A stretch of 64,000 nt of DNA from an uncultured Bacilli bacterium (GCA_934149105.1 CAKPDP010000001.1:124001-188000); one strand, 5' to 3'. Shown: positions 44,490-53,968, counted from the stretch's first letter. Numbers and translations: made by a program. The notes: generated by a model from the sequence alone, not told the origin.

Positions 44490-47039
44490 GTGTATTCTAA
44501 AAATAAAGAAGATATATTTAGAATTTTGGAAAGTAATATTGATGGATTAGATAGTAGAAAAGCAAAGAAGAGATTAAATGATTATGGGCCAAATATTATT
44601 TTAAATAAAAATAAAACGCCATTGATTTTAAGATTTTTAAAACAATTTAATGATACTATGATTATTATATTATTAATAGTGGCAGTACTTTTGTATTTTT
44701 ATGGATATTTTTATTCACATGAGTATACTGATACTGTTGTTATTCTTTTTGTAGTTTTTATAAATGCTATTGTTGGATTTATACAAGAAGAAAAAGCTGC
44801 TTTAGTATTAAAAGATTTAAAAAAATATGAAACTAGTACTTGTAAAGTAAAAAGGAATAGTAAAATATTAATAATAAATACTAAAGAATTAGTTCCAGGA
44901 GATATAATCTATTTAGAGTCTGGAGAAACAGTTCCTGCTGATATTAGAATACTTTCCTGTGAAAACTTAAAAGTTGATGAATCTGCTTTAACAGGAGAAA
45001 GTATTCCAGTTCAAAAAAGTGCTGATATTTTAAAAGAAAATTTAATTATTCAAGAACAAAAAAATATGTTGTTTTTAGGAACAAGCATTACTAATGGAAA
45101 AAGTACTGGTATAGTTGTAAGTACAGGAAAAAATACTGAGATAGGTAAGATTGCATTATCACTAAATGAAATTGATAGCATAGAAACACCTTTACAATTA
45201 AAAATAAAAGAACTTTCTAAAAAAATTACATTTATAGTATTTATTATTTTAATTTTTATATTTATTTTAGCTTTAATTAATAAATACACGATACTTGAAA
45301 TTATAATGCTATGCTCATCACTCGCAGTGGCCGCTATTCCTGAAGGACTACCAACTGTAATTACAATAACTTTATCTGTTGGAATATCTAATTTAGCTAA
45401 AAAGAAAACAATAGTAAAACAAATGCAGGCTGTAGAGACATTAGGAGCAATAGATATTATTTGCTCTGATAAGACAGGTACTATAACGCAAAATAAAATG
45501 ACTGTTAAAGAAGAATATGTAATAGATGAGAATATGCTTAACTATATATGTGCTCTTTGTAATGATGGCCTTATTTATGAAGATAAATATGTAGGTGATC
45601 CTACAGAAACTTGTTTATATGATTATCTATATAATAAAAAGATTGATCCACTTGAATTAAGAAAAAAATGTAAAAGATTATTAGATATACCATTCGATAG
45701 TGATAGAAAGATGTTTACTACTTTAAATAAAATTGATAATGATGTATATATTTTATGTAAGGGTAGTATGGATTCTTTAATCGAAAAAGTAAATCTATCT
45801 AAGTCTCAAAAAGAGGAGATTTTAGATAAAGTTAAGAATCTTTCTAAAAATGCTTTAAGAACTTTAGGATTTGCTTATAAAAAATTAGATTATGTACCAA
45901 AAGATATTAAAGAATTAGAAAATGAGGAAAATAATTTATCTTTTGTTGGAATTTTAGGTATGATAGATCCTCCAAGAGAAAGTGTTAAAGAAAGTGTTAT
46001 TTTATGTAAAAATGCAGGAATTAGACCTATTATGATTACTGGAGACTCTATAGATACAGCAATTGCTATTGCTAAGGATGTTGGAATTATAAGTGGAGAT
46101 AATGAAGCAATACTTGGAAGTGAGCTTGATAAATATAATGATAAAGAACTAGAAGATATAGTTAAAAAATATTCTGTTTATGCAAGAGTAAATCCGTCTC
46201 ATAAAGAAAGAATTGTTTTTGCACTTCAAAATTGTGGGAAAATAGTAGCAATGACAGGTGATGGAGTAAATGATGCTCCTGCAATTAAAGATGCTCATGT
46301 TGGTGTAGGAATGGGAATTACTGGTACTGATGTTACAAAATCAGCTTCTGACATAGTATTAATGGATGATTCTTTTTCAACAATAGTTGTAGCTGTTAAA
46401 GAAGGAAGAAGAATATACAATAATATAAGAAATAATATAGTATTTTCATTATCAAGTAATTTTGCTGAAATATTTACTATTATTATAGGATTGTTTACTA
46501 AAACAACAATTTTATTACCAATTTATATTTTATTTATTGATTTGGTAACAGATTCTATTCCCAGTATATGTTTGTCCTTTGAAAAGTGTGAAGATGATAT
46601 AATGAATAAAAAACCGAGAGGAATCAATAAACCATTATTTACACCCTTTATTAAAGCTAATATTGTATTTTCAGCTATAATCGAAACTATATTTGTAGTG
46701 TTTACTTATTTTATTAGTTTAAAGATGTATGGACAAAAAACAGCTATGTCTTTAGCACTTCTTTCAATTGTTGTACAAGAAATTGTTTATTCATTATCTT
46801 GTAGAAACTTAAAAGAATCAATTATTAAACAAGGATTATTTTCTAATAAGGCAATGAATTATGGATTGCTGTTGATACTTTTAATTGAACTCATAGTGTT
46901 TGTTACACCAGTTGGAAAATTAATAAGTGTAACATCAATAAAGTTTAGTTTAATACTAGTAGTATTCTTAATAAATTTCATAGCAATATTTATTTATGAA
47001 TTAATTAAGCCATTATTAGTAAATTTATTTAAAGATTAA
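44490..47039 (+). CDS. Calcium-type P-type ATPase (P2A family)
   Basis: The 849-residue protein has an actuator motif VDESALTGESIPVQK, the phosphorylation site CSDKTGTITQNKMTV, an ATP-binding domain, the hinge MITGDSIDTAIAIA and TGDGVNDAPAIKDAH. Membrane motifs are AAIPEGLPTVI in helix 4, NFAEIF in helix 5 and DLVTDSIPS in helix 6. This resembles SERCA/PMR1-like calcium pumps; the helix 6 site has Asp where SERCA has Asn. It probably exports calcium. GTG 44490 is the start, after GGAGATGAG. As cargo beside a protein with a calcium-type loop, a link to calcium handling at the surface is possible. Confidence 0.9.
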   Translation: MYSKNKEDIFRILESNIDGLDSRKAKKRLNDYGPNIILNKNKTPLILRFLKQFNDTMIIILLIVAVLLYFYGYFYSHEYTDTVVILFVVFINAIVGFIQEEKAALVLKDLKKYETSTCKVKRNSKILIINTKELVPGDIIYLESGETVPADIRILSCENLKVDESALTGESIPVQKSADILKENLIIQEQKNMLFLGTSITNGKSTGIVVSTGKNTEIGKIALSLNEIDSIETPLQLKIKELSKKITFIVFIILIFIFILALINKYTILEIIMLCSSLAVAAIPEGLPTVITITLSVGISNLAKKKTIVKQMQAVETLGAIDIICSDKTGTITQNKMTVKEEYVIDENMLNYICALCNDGLIYEDKYVGDPTETCLYDYLYNKKIDPLELRKKCKRLLDIPFDSDRKMFTTLNKIDNDVYILCKGSMDSLIEKVNLSKSQKEEILDKVKNLSKNALRTLGFAYKKLDYVPKDIKELENEENNLSFVGILGMIDPPRESVKESVILCKNAGIRPIMITGDSIDTAIAIAKDVGIISGDNEAILGSELDKYNDKELEDIVKKYSVYARVNPSHKERIVFALQNCGKIVAMTGDGVNDAPAIKDAHVGVGMGITGTDVTKSASDIVLMDDSFSTIVVAVKEGRRIYNNIRNNIVFSLSSNFAEIFTIIIGLFTKTTILLPIYILFIDLVTDSIPSICLSFEKCEDDIMNKKPRGINKPLFTPFIKANIVFSAIIETIFVVFTYFISLKMYGQKTAMSLALLSIVVQEIVYSLSCRNLKESIIKQGLFSNKAMNYGLLLILLIELIVFVTPVGKLISVTSIKFSLILVVFLINFIAIFIYELIKPLLVNLFKD

Positions 47040-47360
47040 AATAGTGTGAGAAACTAAAAATATAATTTGAAGTTAAACTAGCCTTATAAATTATAATTTT
47101 CAGGGACAAAAATGTTTGAAAAATTTCTAAAAAAAATAGCCATAATAGTCAACAGAGATTACTATGGTTTTTAGTTTATTTATTCATTAATTGATAACAA
47201 TAATTATATACATTTAAACGACTGTTAATTTCTTTGTTTATACTTATTAAAATTTCTATTTTTTAGAAAAATCAAAAATGTTGAATATTGATTTTTTCTT
47301 ATTTTATGGGCTATAAGCAATACTAATAATTATTATTTGTGTCTATACTATATTCATCCA
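47040..47360 (+). other. Non-coding right end of the element
   Basis: Very AT-rich and without genes. It holds an imperfect hairpin with trailing T (47140-47172) that may terminate the ATPase transcript. A second hairpin, AGAAAAATC.../...TGATTTTTTCT (about 47263-47300), could insulate the element from the host operon. I cannot identify the full att arms. Confidence 0.45.
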
Positions 47361-47776
47361 ACTCGTTGTTTCATACCACCAGATAGAGAATTTGGATATT
47401 TATGTAAGAATTTTTCTAATCCATAATTTTTTAATAGTCTTATGACATTTTCTTGGGATTTAGGAGTTAGTTTTTTCTTGATTTTTAGTCCTATTAAACA
47501 GTTATCGAGAATGGTTAGCCAAGGAAAGAGACAATCCTGTTGAAACATGTAGCCTATTTCTTTGGGACCTTTAGGATAAGAGATGGTACCGGTTGTGGGA
47601 TTATCTATAGTACTTAAAATAGATAATAGGGTTGATTTGCCACAACCAGAAGGACCAACGATAGCGATAAAATCATTTTCTTGAATATCTAAAGATATAT
47701 CTTTGATAGCAAGTATTTCACTGCGATTACTATAATATTTTTTGCTTAAATTTTGAATACTTAGAATTTTATTCAT
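47361..47776 (-). pseudogene. ABC transporter ATPase, N-terminal part (gene split by integrated element)
   Basis: This 5' part of an SsuB/ThiZ-type ATPase has ILSIQNLSKKYYSNRSEILA, Walker A GPSGCGKST, the Q-loop in GYMFQQDCLFPWLTI, and ends in the ABC signature LSGGMKQRV. Two codons into the element it meets a TGA, so the product would have 140 residues without Walker B. Its C-terminal part is at 36323-36656. The start overlaps the binding-protein gene by 8 bases. Confidence 0.9.
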
Positions 47777-48770
47777 AGTCTTGGAAAAAATTGGTATAAA
47801 TTAGATCTTGATAAGGAACAGTTTTTTCTAGTTCACCAGCGGCGATTACGATTTCTTCTATATGTTCAAATTCTTTTTCAGTGATAGTTATATTTTTACG
47901 CCAAGCATCACTTTGACGATATTTATCGATGGTTTTTTCTAATTCTTTGAGACTAGTATCTGGGAAAAATTCTTCTAGATCTTTTGCAAGAATAGTTAGA
48001 TCAGTATTTTCAACATATTTTAGAGCTTTGTCGATGGCATTAGAGAAGGCTTTGATAGTTTTAGTATTGTTTTGAATATAACTTTTTCTAGCACTATAAG
48101 ATGTGTAAGGAACTTCTTTACCTAGTTCTCCTATGTAGGCTACGATGTAACCTAAACCTTCTTTTTCAATATTGGAAGCATTAGGCTCAAAGAGAGTTAC
48201 AAAGTCTCCTGTTCCTCCAATGAAGGCTCCTTCCATGGCTGAGAAGGCTATAGATGTATCTATTGTTAAGTCGGTATTAGGATTAATTCCGTGTTCTCTT
48301 AAAGCCCATTCAAAGGTCATTTCTGGCATACCACCTTTACGACCACCAATAACATATTTACCTTTTAAGTCATCAAGAGTAAAGTTTTGGTAAGGAACTC
48401 TAGATACTAGGAATGATCCATCTCTTTTGGTAAGACCAGCAAAGGTCATTAAATAGTCTTTTTCTTTGGCATTATAAACATAAATAGTAGCTTCTGTTCC
48501 ACAAAGACCTATATCAACATCACCTGATAGAACAGCTGATGTTACGGCATCGGCGCCACTAGCTAGAGATAGTTCTATGTCTAGGCCTTCTTCTTCGAAG
48601 AAGCCTTCTTTTATGGCTATATATTGGGGAGCATAAAAGATACTATGAGTTACTTCGGCTACTTTTACTTTAGTTAAATTTTGAGAATTGTCTGGTTGTT
48701 TTAGTTTAAAACAGATAATTATAGATAAGACTATAACTATTAAAAAAATACTTAATATTATTTTTTTCAT
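47769..48770 (-). CDS. ABC transporter substrate-binding protein (NMT1/ThiY/SsuA type)
   Basis: The 333-residue protein has an N-terminal hydrophobic signal (KKIILSIFLIVIVLSIIICF) without a clear diacylglyceryl-Cys lipobox, though a Cys lies within it. The mature part shows VAEVTHSIFYAPQYIAIKEG, FFEEEGLDIELSLASGADAV and GDVDIGLCGTEAT. These mark the NMT1/THI5-like family that binds thiamine precursors, sulfonates or taurine. No thiamine riboswitch is visible upstream, so the ligand stays open. It is the first gene of the operon whose ATPase is interrupted. Confidence 0.83.
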   Translation of the reverse strand: MKKIILSIFLIVIVLSIIICFKLKQPDNSQNLTKVKVAEVTHSIFYAPQYIAIKEGFFEEEGLDIELSLASGADAVTSAVLSGDVDIGLCGTEATIYVYNAKEKDYLMTFAGLTKRDGSFLVSRVPYQNFTLDDLKGKYVIGGRKGGMPEMTFEWALREHGINPNTDLTIDTSIAFSAMEGAFIGGTGDFVTLFEPNASNIEKEGLGYIVAYIGELGKEVPYTSYSARKSYIQNNTKTIKAFSNAIDKALKYVENTDLTILAKDLEEFFPDTSLKELEKTIDKYRQSDAWRKNITITEKEFEHIEEIVIAAGELEKTVPYQDLIYTNFFQDYE

Positions 48771-48971
48771 TATTCCTCCTTTAAATCAATTTATTATATG
48801 TTTTAAAAAGCTTTGTGTTACGGACTATGCCTTTTAGAAATGTAAAATTTTGTTAAGTACTTTTAATTTTATTGACTAGGAAAATAGATTATTTTATAAT
48901 TTAATTAAGGTAGAGAGATGTCTACCAAACTAACTATATTTTTAATCTATTGGATTAAAGGAGGAGATAAA

Positions 48972-50141
48972 GTGTTAAAAACTAAAGTTGGTTATAGTCA
49001 AAATGTTGATAGTTTTCAAGCAGGATTTGAAACAGCACAGATGGCTAATTTGGGTGAAGCTAAAGTAGGATTATTATTTACTTCATGTGTTATGGATCAA
49101 GCTAAAATAATTGATGGTGTTAGAAGCTTTAGTGGTGTTCCAGTACTCGGATGTACTAGTAGTGCGGCAATTTGTACTCAAGATGGGTATTTAAATGCTG
49201 AAACAGGATATGCTGGTATGATGTGTTTGGGTGGAGATGTAGAAGTAGTAGTAGCGGGTAGTGAAAAGACTTCTAATGAGACGGCTCGTGAGATTGGTAG
49301 AAGACTTGCTAAAGAAGCTATTAGTCAAGTTAAGGGACCAGATGTAGAACCAGATTATTTCTTTATGACAGCAAGTCCTAAGGAAGAAGAAGAATACATG
49401 AAAGGTGTTCAAGATGTTATTGGTAATATTCCAGTTTTTGGTGGTAGTGCTGCTGATAATACTGTTGAGGGTAAGTGGAGTATTCTTTGTAACGATAAGA
49501 TCTTTAGTGATGGATGTGCTATTGCAATATTCTATACAGATTCAGAGATGAAGAATTTATATACTGGAGAATATAAAGAAACTACTAATGCAGGAGTTAT
49601 AACAAAAGTTGTTAATAATAGAACATTGGTAGAAATTGATAGACAACCTGCTCTTAAGAAATATTGTGAATGGACTGGTAAAGATATTAATAAAGTTATG
49701 GGAGGTAACTTATTAGTAGAAACAATATTTAATCCTCTTGCAGTTAAAGATCCTATTGGTGGAGTAGTGGCTATTCGTCATCCAATGTTTGCTAATGATG
49801 ATTTATCTATGAATATTGGGGCAGATTTAGTTACAAATACTGCTATTATTCAAATGCATTTGGAACCTGAAGAAATGGTACAAGCTAATCCTAATGCTAT
49901 TAAGAAATTAAATGCTCTTATGGATGAAGAAGTTCAAAGTTATTTCTTGGTACATTGTGGTGGAAGACGTTTAGGACTTTCAATAGCGGGTAAGGAACAA
50001 GAAATTTATCCAGCTGTTAAGGCTATAACAGGAGATAAAGAGTTTTTGATGGTATTTACATTTGGTGAATATGGTAATGGAGACCATTCAGCTAATACAG
50101 TTGGGGGATTATCGTTATCTTATACTGGATTTGGTAAATAA
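48972..50141 (+). CDS. FIST-domain sensory protein
   Basis: The 389-residue product starts KTKVGYSQNVDSFQAGFETA and has the FIST N-domain (VGLLFTSCVMDQAKIIDGVR, VLGCTSSAAI...) and FIST C-domain (HCGGRRLGLSIAGKEQEIYP, MVFTFGEYGNGDHSANTVGG). FIST domains are thought to bind small ligands such as amino acids and usually feed into signalling proteins. Here the protein stands alone, with no output domain. It is followed after 23 bases by an aldehyde dehydrogenase, so it may have a metabolic rather than signalling role. GTG 48972 fits AGGAGGAGA; an ATG at 48918 is less likely. Confidence 0.85.
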   Translation: MLKTKVGYSQNVDSFQAGFETAQMANLGEAKVGLLFTSCVMDQAKIIDGVRSFSGVPVLGCTSSAAICTQDGYLNAETGYAGMMCLGGDVEVVVAGSEKTSNETAREIGRRLAKEAISQVKGPDVEPDYFFMTASPKEEEEYMKGVQDVIGNIPVFGGSAADNTVEGKWSILCNDKIFSDGCAIAIFYTDSEMKNLYTGEYKETTNAGVITKVVNNRTLVEIDRQPALKKYCEWTGKDINKVMGGNLLVETIFNPLAVKDPIGGVVAIRHPMFANDDLSMNIGADLVTNTAIIQMHLEPEEMVQANPNAIKKLNALMDEEVQSYFLVHCGGRRLGLSIAGKEQEIYPAVKAITGDKEFLMVFTFGEYGNGDHSANTVGGLSLSYTGFGK

Positions 50142-50164
50142 AAGAAAAGAGGGAAGATGAAAGA

Positions 50165-51601
50165 ATGAAAAGTTTAATTGGTAAGAAGTGGAAGGACGCA
50201 GCTTCTGGTAAGATTATTGAAGTTATTAATCCTGCTACTAATGAGTTAGTTGATACAGTACCAAGTTTATCTAAAGAAGAAGTAGATGAAGCTGTTGATT
50301 ATGCTTATGAAGCACAAAAAGAATGGGCTTTAGAATCTGTTGTTAGTAGATGTAAGATATTGTCTAAGTTTGCTGAGTTAGTAGAAAAGAATAAAGATGA
50401 ACTCGCAAAGACGTTATCTGATGAAACAGGTAAGCCTATTAGAGAAGCTTATAATGAAATAAATAATATTCAAATTGGAGTTCCAGCTTATGTAGAAAAA
50501 GTTAAACATGAATATGGTAATTTGATATATAGAGGTACAGAAGCTGGTCAAGAGGATACTATTCAATATACAATTCAACAACCTTTAGGGGTAGTTGGAG
50601 CAATTATTCCATTTAATTTTCCTAGTGATATCTTTATTAATAAAGTACCACCGGCATTATTAATGGGAAATGCGGTAGTATTAAAACCTGCTAGTGTTAA
50701 TCCTTTGACACTTACTAAATATGTTGAGCTTTTAGTTAAAGCAGGTGTTCCTATGGGAGTAATTTCTGTTGTTCATGGATCAGGATCAATAGTAGGAAGT
50801 GCTTTAACTAGTAATCCTAAAGTTAGTATGATTAGTTTAACTGGTAGTACGGAAGCTGGTATCGATGCTTTAAAGAATTGTGCAGATCATTGTGCTCATA
50901 GTTCATTAGAGTTAGGTGGTAATGATGCCTTTATTCTATGTGAAGATGGAGATTTAGATTTGGCTGTTAATGAGACTGTTTGGGGAAGACTTTACAATAC
51001 TGGTCAAGTATGTTGTGCTAGTAAGAGATTTTTAATACAAAATTCTGTAAAAGATGAATACATTAAGAAAATGGTAGAGAAAATTAAGTCTTTAAAAGTA
51101 GGTATGCCTAGTGATCCTGCAACTGATATTGGTTGTTTAGTTAGTGAAAATGCTGCCATTGAAGTAGAAAGACAAGTTAATGAGACAGTTGATGCAGGTG
51201 CTAAGATTGTTATTGGTGGTAAGAGAAATGGAGCTTTTTATGAACCTACTATTTTGGATAATGTAACTAAAGATATGGCTGTTAGTAAGGATATGGAAAT
51301 ATTTGGACCAGTTATCTCAGTTATAGGATTTGATACATTAGAAGAAGCTATTGAGATAGCTAATCAATCAAAATATGGACTTTCTGGTTCGATAATTACA
51401 AAAGACATTAGCAAGGCTATAAAAGTAAGTGAAAAGATGGAATGTGGTGGCTTTGTAATTAATGGAGCTAGTTTCTTTAGAAGTTTTGAACAACCATTTG
51501 GAGGTTGGAAGTATTCTGGTATCGGTAATGAAGGTATAATGACTACTTTAAAGGAAATGTCTAGAACGAAGACTGTTATACTTAAGAATATTACTAAATA
51601 A
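50165..51601 (+). CDS. NAD(P)-dependent aldehyde dehydrogenase
   Basis: The 478-residue protein oxidises an aldehyde to its acid. The catalytic Cys is in GQVCCASKRF and the general-base Glu in SSLELGGNDAF; GAIIPFNFPSDIFINKVPPA and ISLTGSTEAG bind the cofactor. Overall it resembles the succinate-semialdehyde/lactaldehyde dehydrogenase group. The substrate cannot be fixed from sequence. It probably shares a transcript with the FIST gene upstream. A strong hairpin lies between it and the SDR gene downstream. Confidence 0.9.
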   Translation: MKSLIGKKWKDAASGKIIEVINPATNELVDTVPSLSKEEVDEAVDYAYEAQKEWALESVVSRCKILSKFAELVEKNKDELAKTLSDETGKPIREAYNEINNIQIGVPAYVEKVKHEYGNLIYRGTEAGQEDTIQYTIQQPLGVVGAIIPFNFPSDIFINKVPPALLMGNAVVLKPASVNPLTLTKYVELLVKAGVPMGVISVVHGSGSIVGSALTSNPKVSMISLTGSTEAGIDALKNCADHCAHSSLELGGNDAFILCEDGDLDLAVNETVWGRLYNTGQVCCASKRFLIQNSVKDEYIKKMVEKIKSLKVGMPSDPATDIGCLVSENAAIEVERQVNETVDAGAKIVIGGKRNGAFYEPTILDNVTKDMAVSKDMEIFGPVISVIGFDTLEEAIEIANQSKYGLSGSIITKDISKAIKVSEKMECGGFVINGASFFRSFEQPFGGWKYSGIGNEGIMTTLKEMSRTKTVILKNITK

Positions 51602-51620
51602 TGTAAATTGTGATAAATGG

Positions 51621-51648
51621 GTAAAGGATAGTTATTTCTATCCTTTAC
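51621..51648 (+). terminator. Strong intercistronic hairpin
   Basis: GTAAAGGATAG (51621-51631) pairs perfectly with CTATCCTTTAC (51638-51648) around a six-base loop. The T tract after it is poor, so it may be a partial terminator or an RNA-stabilising element between the aldehyde dehydrogenase and SDR genes. Confidence 0.65.
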
Positions 51649-51670
51649 TAATGTTTAATGGGAGGATAAG

Positions 51671-52429
51671 ATGTTTGATTTAAGTAAAAGAATTGTAGTA
51701 GTATCTGGGGCTTCATCAGGTTTAGGAGCTCAAATGGCAAAAGGATTTGCAGGACAAGGAGCAACCGTTGTTATAACGGCTAGAAGGTTAGAAAAGTTAG
51801 AAAAGGTAGCAGAGGAAGTTAGAGCTTTAGGAGTAGATTGTTATCCTATTTATTGTGATGTTACAGATGTTAATTCTGTTAATGAATGCGCTGAGAAAGT
51901 ATTAGAAAAATATGGTAGAGTAGATGTTTTAGTTAATTGTGCTGGTAGTGCTAAGAATAATGGAGTATTAGATATGACTGATGAGGAATGGGATTTTACT
52001 ATTAAGACAGATATGACTTCAGTATTTAATGTTACTAGGGCTTTTGCTAAGATAATGAAGAAGAATAATTATGGAAGAATTATAAATATTGCTTCTATGT
52101 ATGGTATGGTTGGTAACATGGCTATGGGAACAGTAGCTTATCATTCTAGTAAGGGTGGTGTTATTAACTTTACAAGAGCCGTAGCGGCAGAGCTTGCTAA
52201 ATATAATATTACTTGTAATGCTATTTGTCCGGGATATTTTGATACAGAGCTTACGCATGAAACTTTGATTACGGATAGTTTTACCCAATATATGAAGGCA
52301 ACAGTACCTTTAGGAAGATATGGTCATGAAGGAGAGCTTAATGCTGGAGCTATATTCTTAGCAAGTGATGAAGCTAGTTATGTAACAGGAGCTATTCTTC
52401 CTATTGATGGTGGATATACGGCTGTTTAG
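51671..52429 (+). CDS. Short-chain dehydrogenase/reductase
   Basis: The 252-residue enzyme has the NAD(P) motif VSGASSGLGAQMAKG, NCAGSAKN, the catalytic Ser in INIASMYG and the YHSSK pair, and ends with GAIFLASDEASYVTGAILPI. The ending DGGYTAV is typical of the classical SDR group near gluconate 5-dehydrogenase and 3-oxoacyl-ACP reductase. With the aldehyde dehydrogenase next to it, an alcohol-to-acid route is plausible. GGGAGG precedes ATG 51671. Confidence 0.88.
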   Translation: MFDLSKRIVVVSGASSGLGAQMAKGFAGQGATVVITARRLEKLEKVAEEVRALGVDCYPIYCDVTDVNSVNECAEKVLEKYGRVDVLVNCAGSAKNNGVLDMTDEEWDFTIKTDMTSVFNVTRAFAKIMKKNNYGRIINIASMYGMVGNMAMGTVAYHSSKGGVINFTRAVAAELAKYNITCNAICPGYFDTELTHETLITDSFTQYMKATVPLGRYGHEGELNAGAIFLASDEASYVTGAILPIDGGYTAV

Positions 52430-52443
52430 GAATGGTTGTTTTA

Positions 52444-52488
52444 AATAAATAGTGCTTCTTTAGGAGAAGGACTATTTATTCCTTTTTA
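52444..52488 (+). terminator. Terminator after the SDR gene
   Basis: AATAAATAGT (52444-52453) with inner CTTCT pairs with AGAAG and ACTATTTATT (52471-52480), followed by CCTTTTT. Confidence 0.85.
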
Positions 52489-52567
52489 CAATTTCCCATA
52501 ATTGGAACATAAAAATAACAAATATTTGAATTATTATAGGTATGTATTAAATTTAAGAGGTGAATTT

Positions 52568-53938
52568 ATGAGTAAAGAGAAAGATGACAATAATATAGAG
52601 AAAGATGTGTCTAAAGATAAAGAAGATGTATCTTCTTTAGAAGAAATTGTAAAAAAGAATAAAAAGGAAAGTAAAGAAATAAAGGATAAAGAGACACCAA
52701 TAGAGACTTTTAAGGATAATGGTAGAACTTATACTTATGATTATATTCCTAATGGTAATACTAAGAAGGGAATGTCAAAAGATAAAAAATATGTATTGAT
52801 AATAGTAATAATTCTTATATTTATTTTAGTTTGTATTGGAGGATATTTTGGAGTTAAGGCTATTAAAGATATATATGAATTGAAAGATAATTCAGATAAG
52901 CAAAAGATAGAGTTACAGTATACGACAACTGGTGATGATGTTGAAGATGGTATTTATATTACTGATGTTTCTAGTGTAGTATCTAATGTTATGCCTTCAA
53001 TTGTATCTATTACTAGTAAGACTTTGGTTTCTTCAGGATTGTTTGGACCTAGTTATGGACAAAGTCAATATAATGAGGGAGCTGGATCAGGAATAATTAT
53101 AGGAAAAACAGATACAGAATTATTAATTCTTACTAATAATCATGTTGTCGATGGCGCTAGTGAACTTACGGTATCATTTATTAATGATAAGAGTGTTGAT
53201 GCTAGTATAAAAGGAACGACAGAGAGAAAGGATATAGCAGTAATATCTGTTAAGATTACAGATATAGATAAGGATACTTTAAATAGTATTAAGATAGCTA
53301 CTATGGGAGATAGTTCAAAATTAAAAGTTGGTAATGGAGTTATTGCTATTGGAAATGCTTTAGGTTATGGACAATCTGTTACAACAGGGGTTGTTAGTGC
53401 TTTAAATAGAGAAGTTACAATTGATAATTATACTAATAAGATGATTCAGATCGATGCGGCTATTAACGGAGGTAATAGTGGCGGAGCCCTTATAAATAGT
53501 AAGGGAGAAGTAGTAGGAATAAATTCTGCTAAATATTCTTCTAGTGGTAGTAGTACTAATGCTAGTGTTGAAGGAATGGGGTTTGCAATTCCAATATCAG
53601 ATGTAAAAGATATTATTACTAGTTTGATGAATGGTGAAGAAGTTAGTAATGGAGCTACTTTAGGGGTTGAAGGTTATATGACTAATTCTAGTAATTTATC
53701 AGGATATAAATTACCAGTAGGATTTTATATAACAGGAATTACTTCTGGTAGTGCGGCTGAAAAAGCAGGATTAGAAATAGGATATATAATTACGTCAATA
53801 GAAGGAGAAAATGTAGAACAATTTAGTGATTTAAGTAATGTTTTATATGAAAAGAAGAGTGGAGATAAGATAAAACTTAAAGTTAAATATCCTAGTGGTA
53901 GAGAATATAAAGAAAAAGAGATAGATGTTACTTTATAA
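52568..53938 (+). CDS. HtrA/DegP-type membrane-anchored serine protease
   Basis: The 456-residue protein has a cytoplasmic Lys/Glu-rich N-terminus of about 75 residues and one membrane helix (YVLIIVIILIFILVCIGGYF). A trypsin-like protease domain follows, with His in LTNNHVVDGA, Asp in ERKDIAVISVK and Ser in GGNSGGAL. A PDZ domain (ITSGSAAEKAGLEIGYIITS) closes it. HtrA degrades misfolded exported proteins at the membrane surface. All three catalytic residues are present. ATG 52568 follows AAGAGGTGA. Confidence 0.94.
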   Translation: MSKEKDDNNIEKDVSKDKEDVSSLEEIVKKNKKESKEIKDKETPIETFKDNGRTYTYDYIPNGNTKKGMSKDKKYVLIIVIILIFILVCIGGYFGVKAIKDIYELKDNSDKQKIELQYTTTGDDVEDGIYITDVSSVVSNVMPSIVSITSKTLVSSGLFGPSYGQSQYNEGAGSGIIIGKTDTELLILTNNHVVDGASELTVSFINDKSVDASIKGTTERKDIAVISVKITDIDKDTLNSIKIATMGDSSKLKVGNGVIAIGNALGYGQSVTTGVVSALNREVTIDNYTNKMIQIDAAINGGNSGGALINSKGEVVGINSAKYSSSGSSTNASVEGMGFAIPISDVKDIITSLMNGEEVSNGATLGVEGYMTNSSNLSGYKLPVGFYITGITSGSAAEKAGLEIGYIITSIEGENVEQFSDLSNVLYEKKSGDKIKLKVKYPSGREYKEKEIDVTL

Positions 53939-53939
53939 G

Positions 53940-53968
53940 GAGCTTTAAAAAGCTCTTTTTCTTTTTCT
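53940..53968 (+). terminator. Terminator after the htrA-like gene
   Basis: GAGCTTT (53940-53946) pairs with AAAGCTC (53949-53955), followed by TTTTTCTTTTTC. Confidence 0.8.

Larger units (their letters stand above)
36657..47360. mobile_element. 10.7 kb serine-recombinase element integrated in an ABC ATPase gene
   Basis: The element splits one ATPase gene. Each junction carries ACTC on the plus strand (36657-36660 and 47361-47364), the only shared bases at the breakpoint apart from partial matches beside it. Cutting between these repeats restores the ATPase reading frame. Contents: a broken BRO-type gene, a large serine recombinase and a small gene on the minus strand near one end. On the plus strand are a TasA-like gene, a SipW-type peptidase, a DUF5305-like gene, a lectin-fold surface protein and a P-type ATPase. 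There are no conjugation or replication genes, so it would need help to move between cells. Confidence 0.88.

Noticed and set aside
48771..48971. Thiamine riboswitch before the NMT1-type binding protein
   Set aside because: The CTGAGA and ACCTGA-type core elements are missing on the relevant strand.
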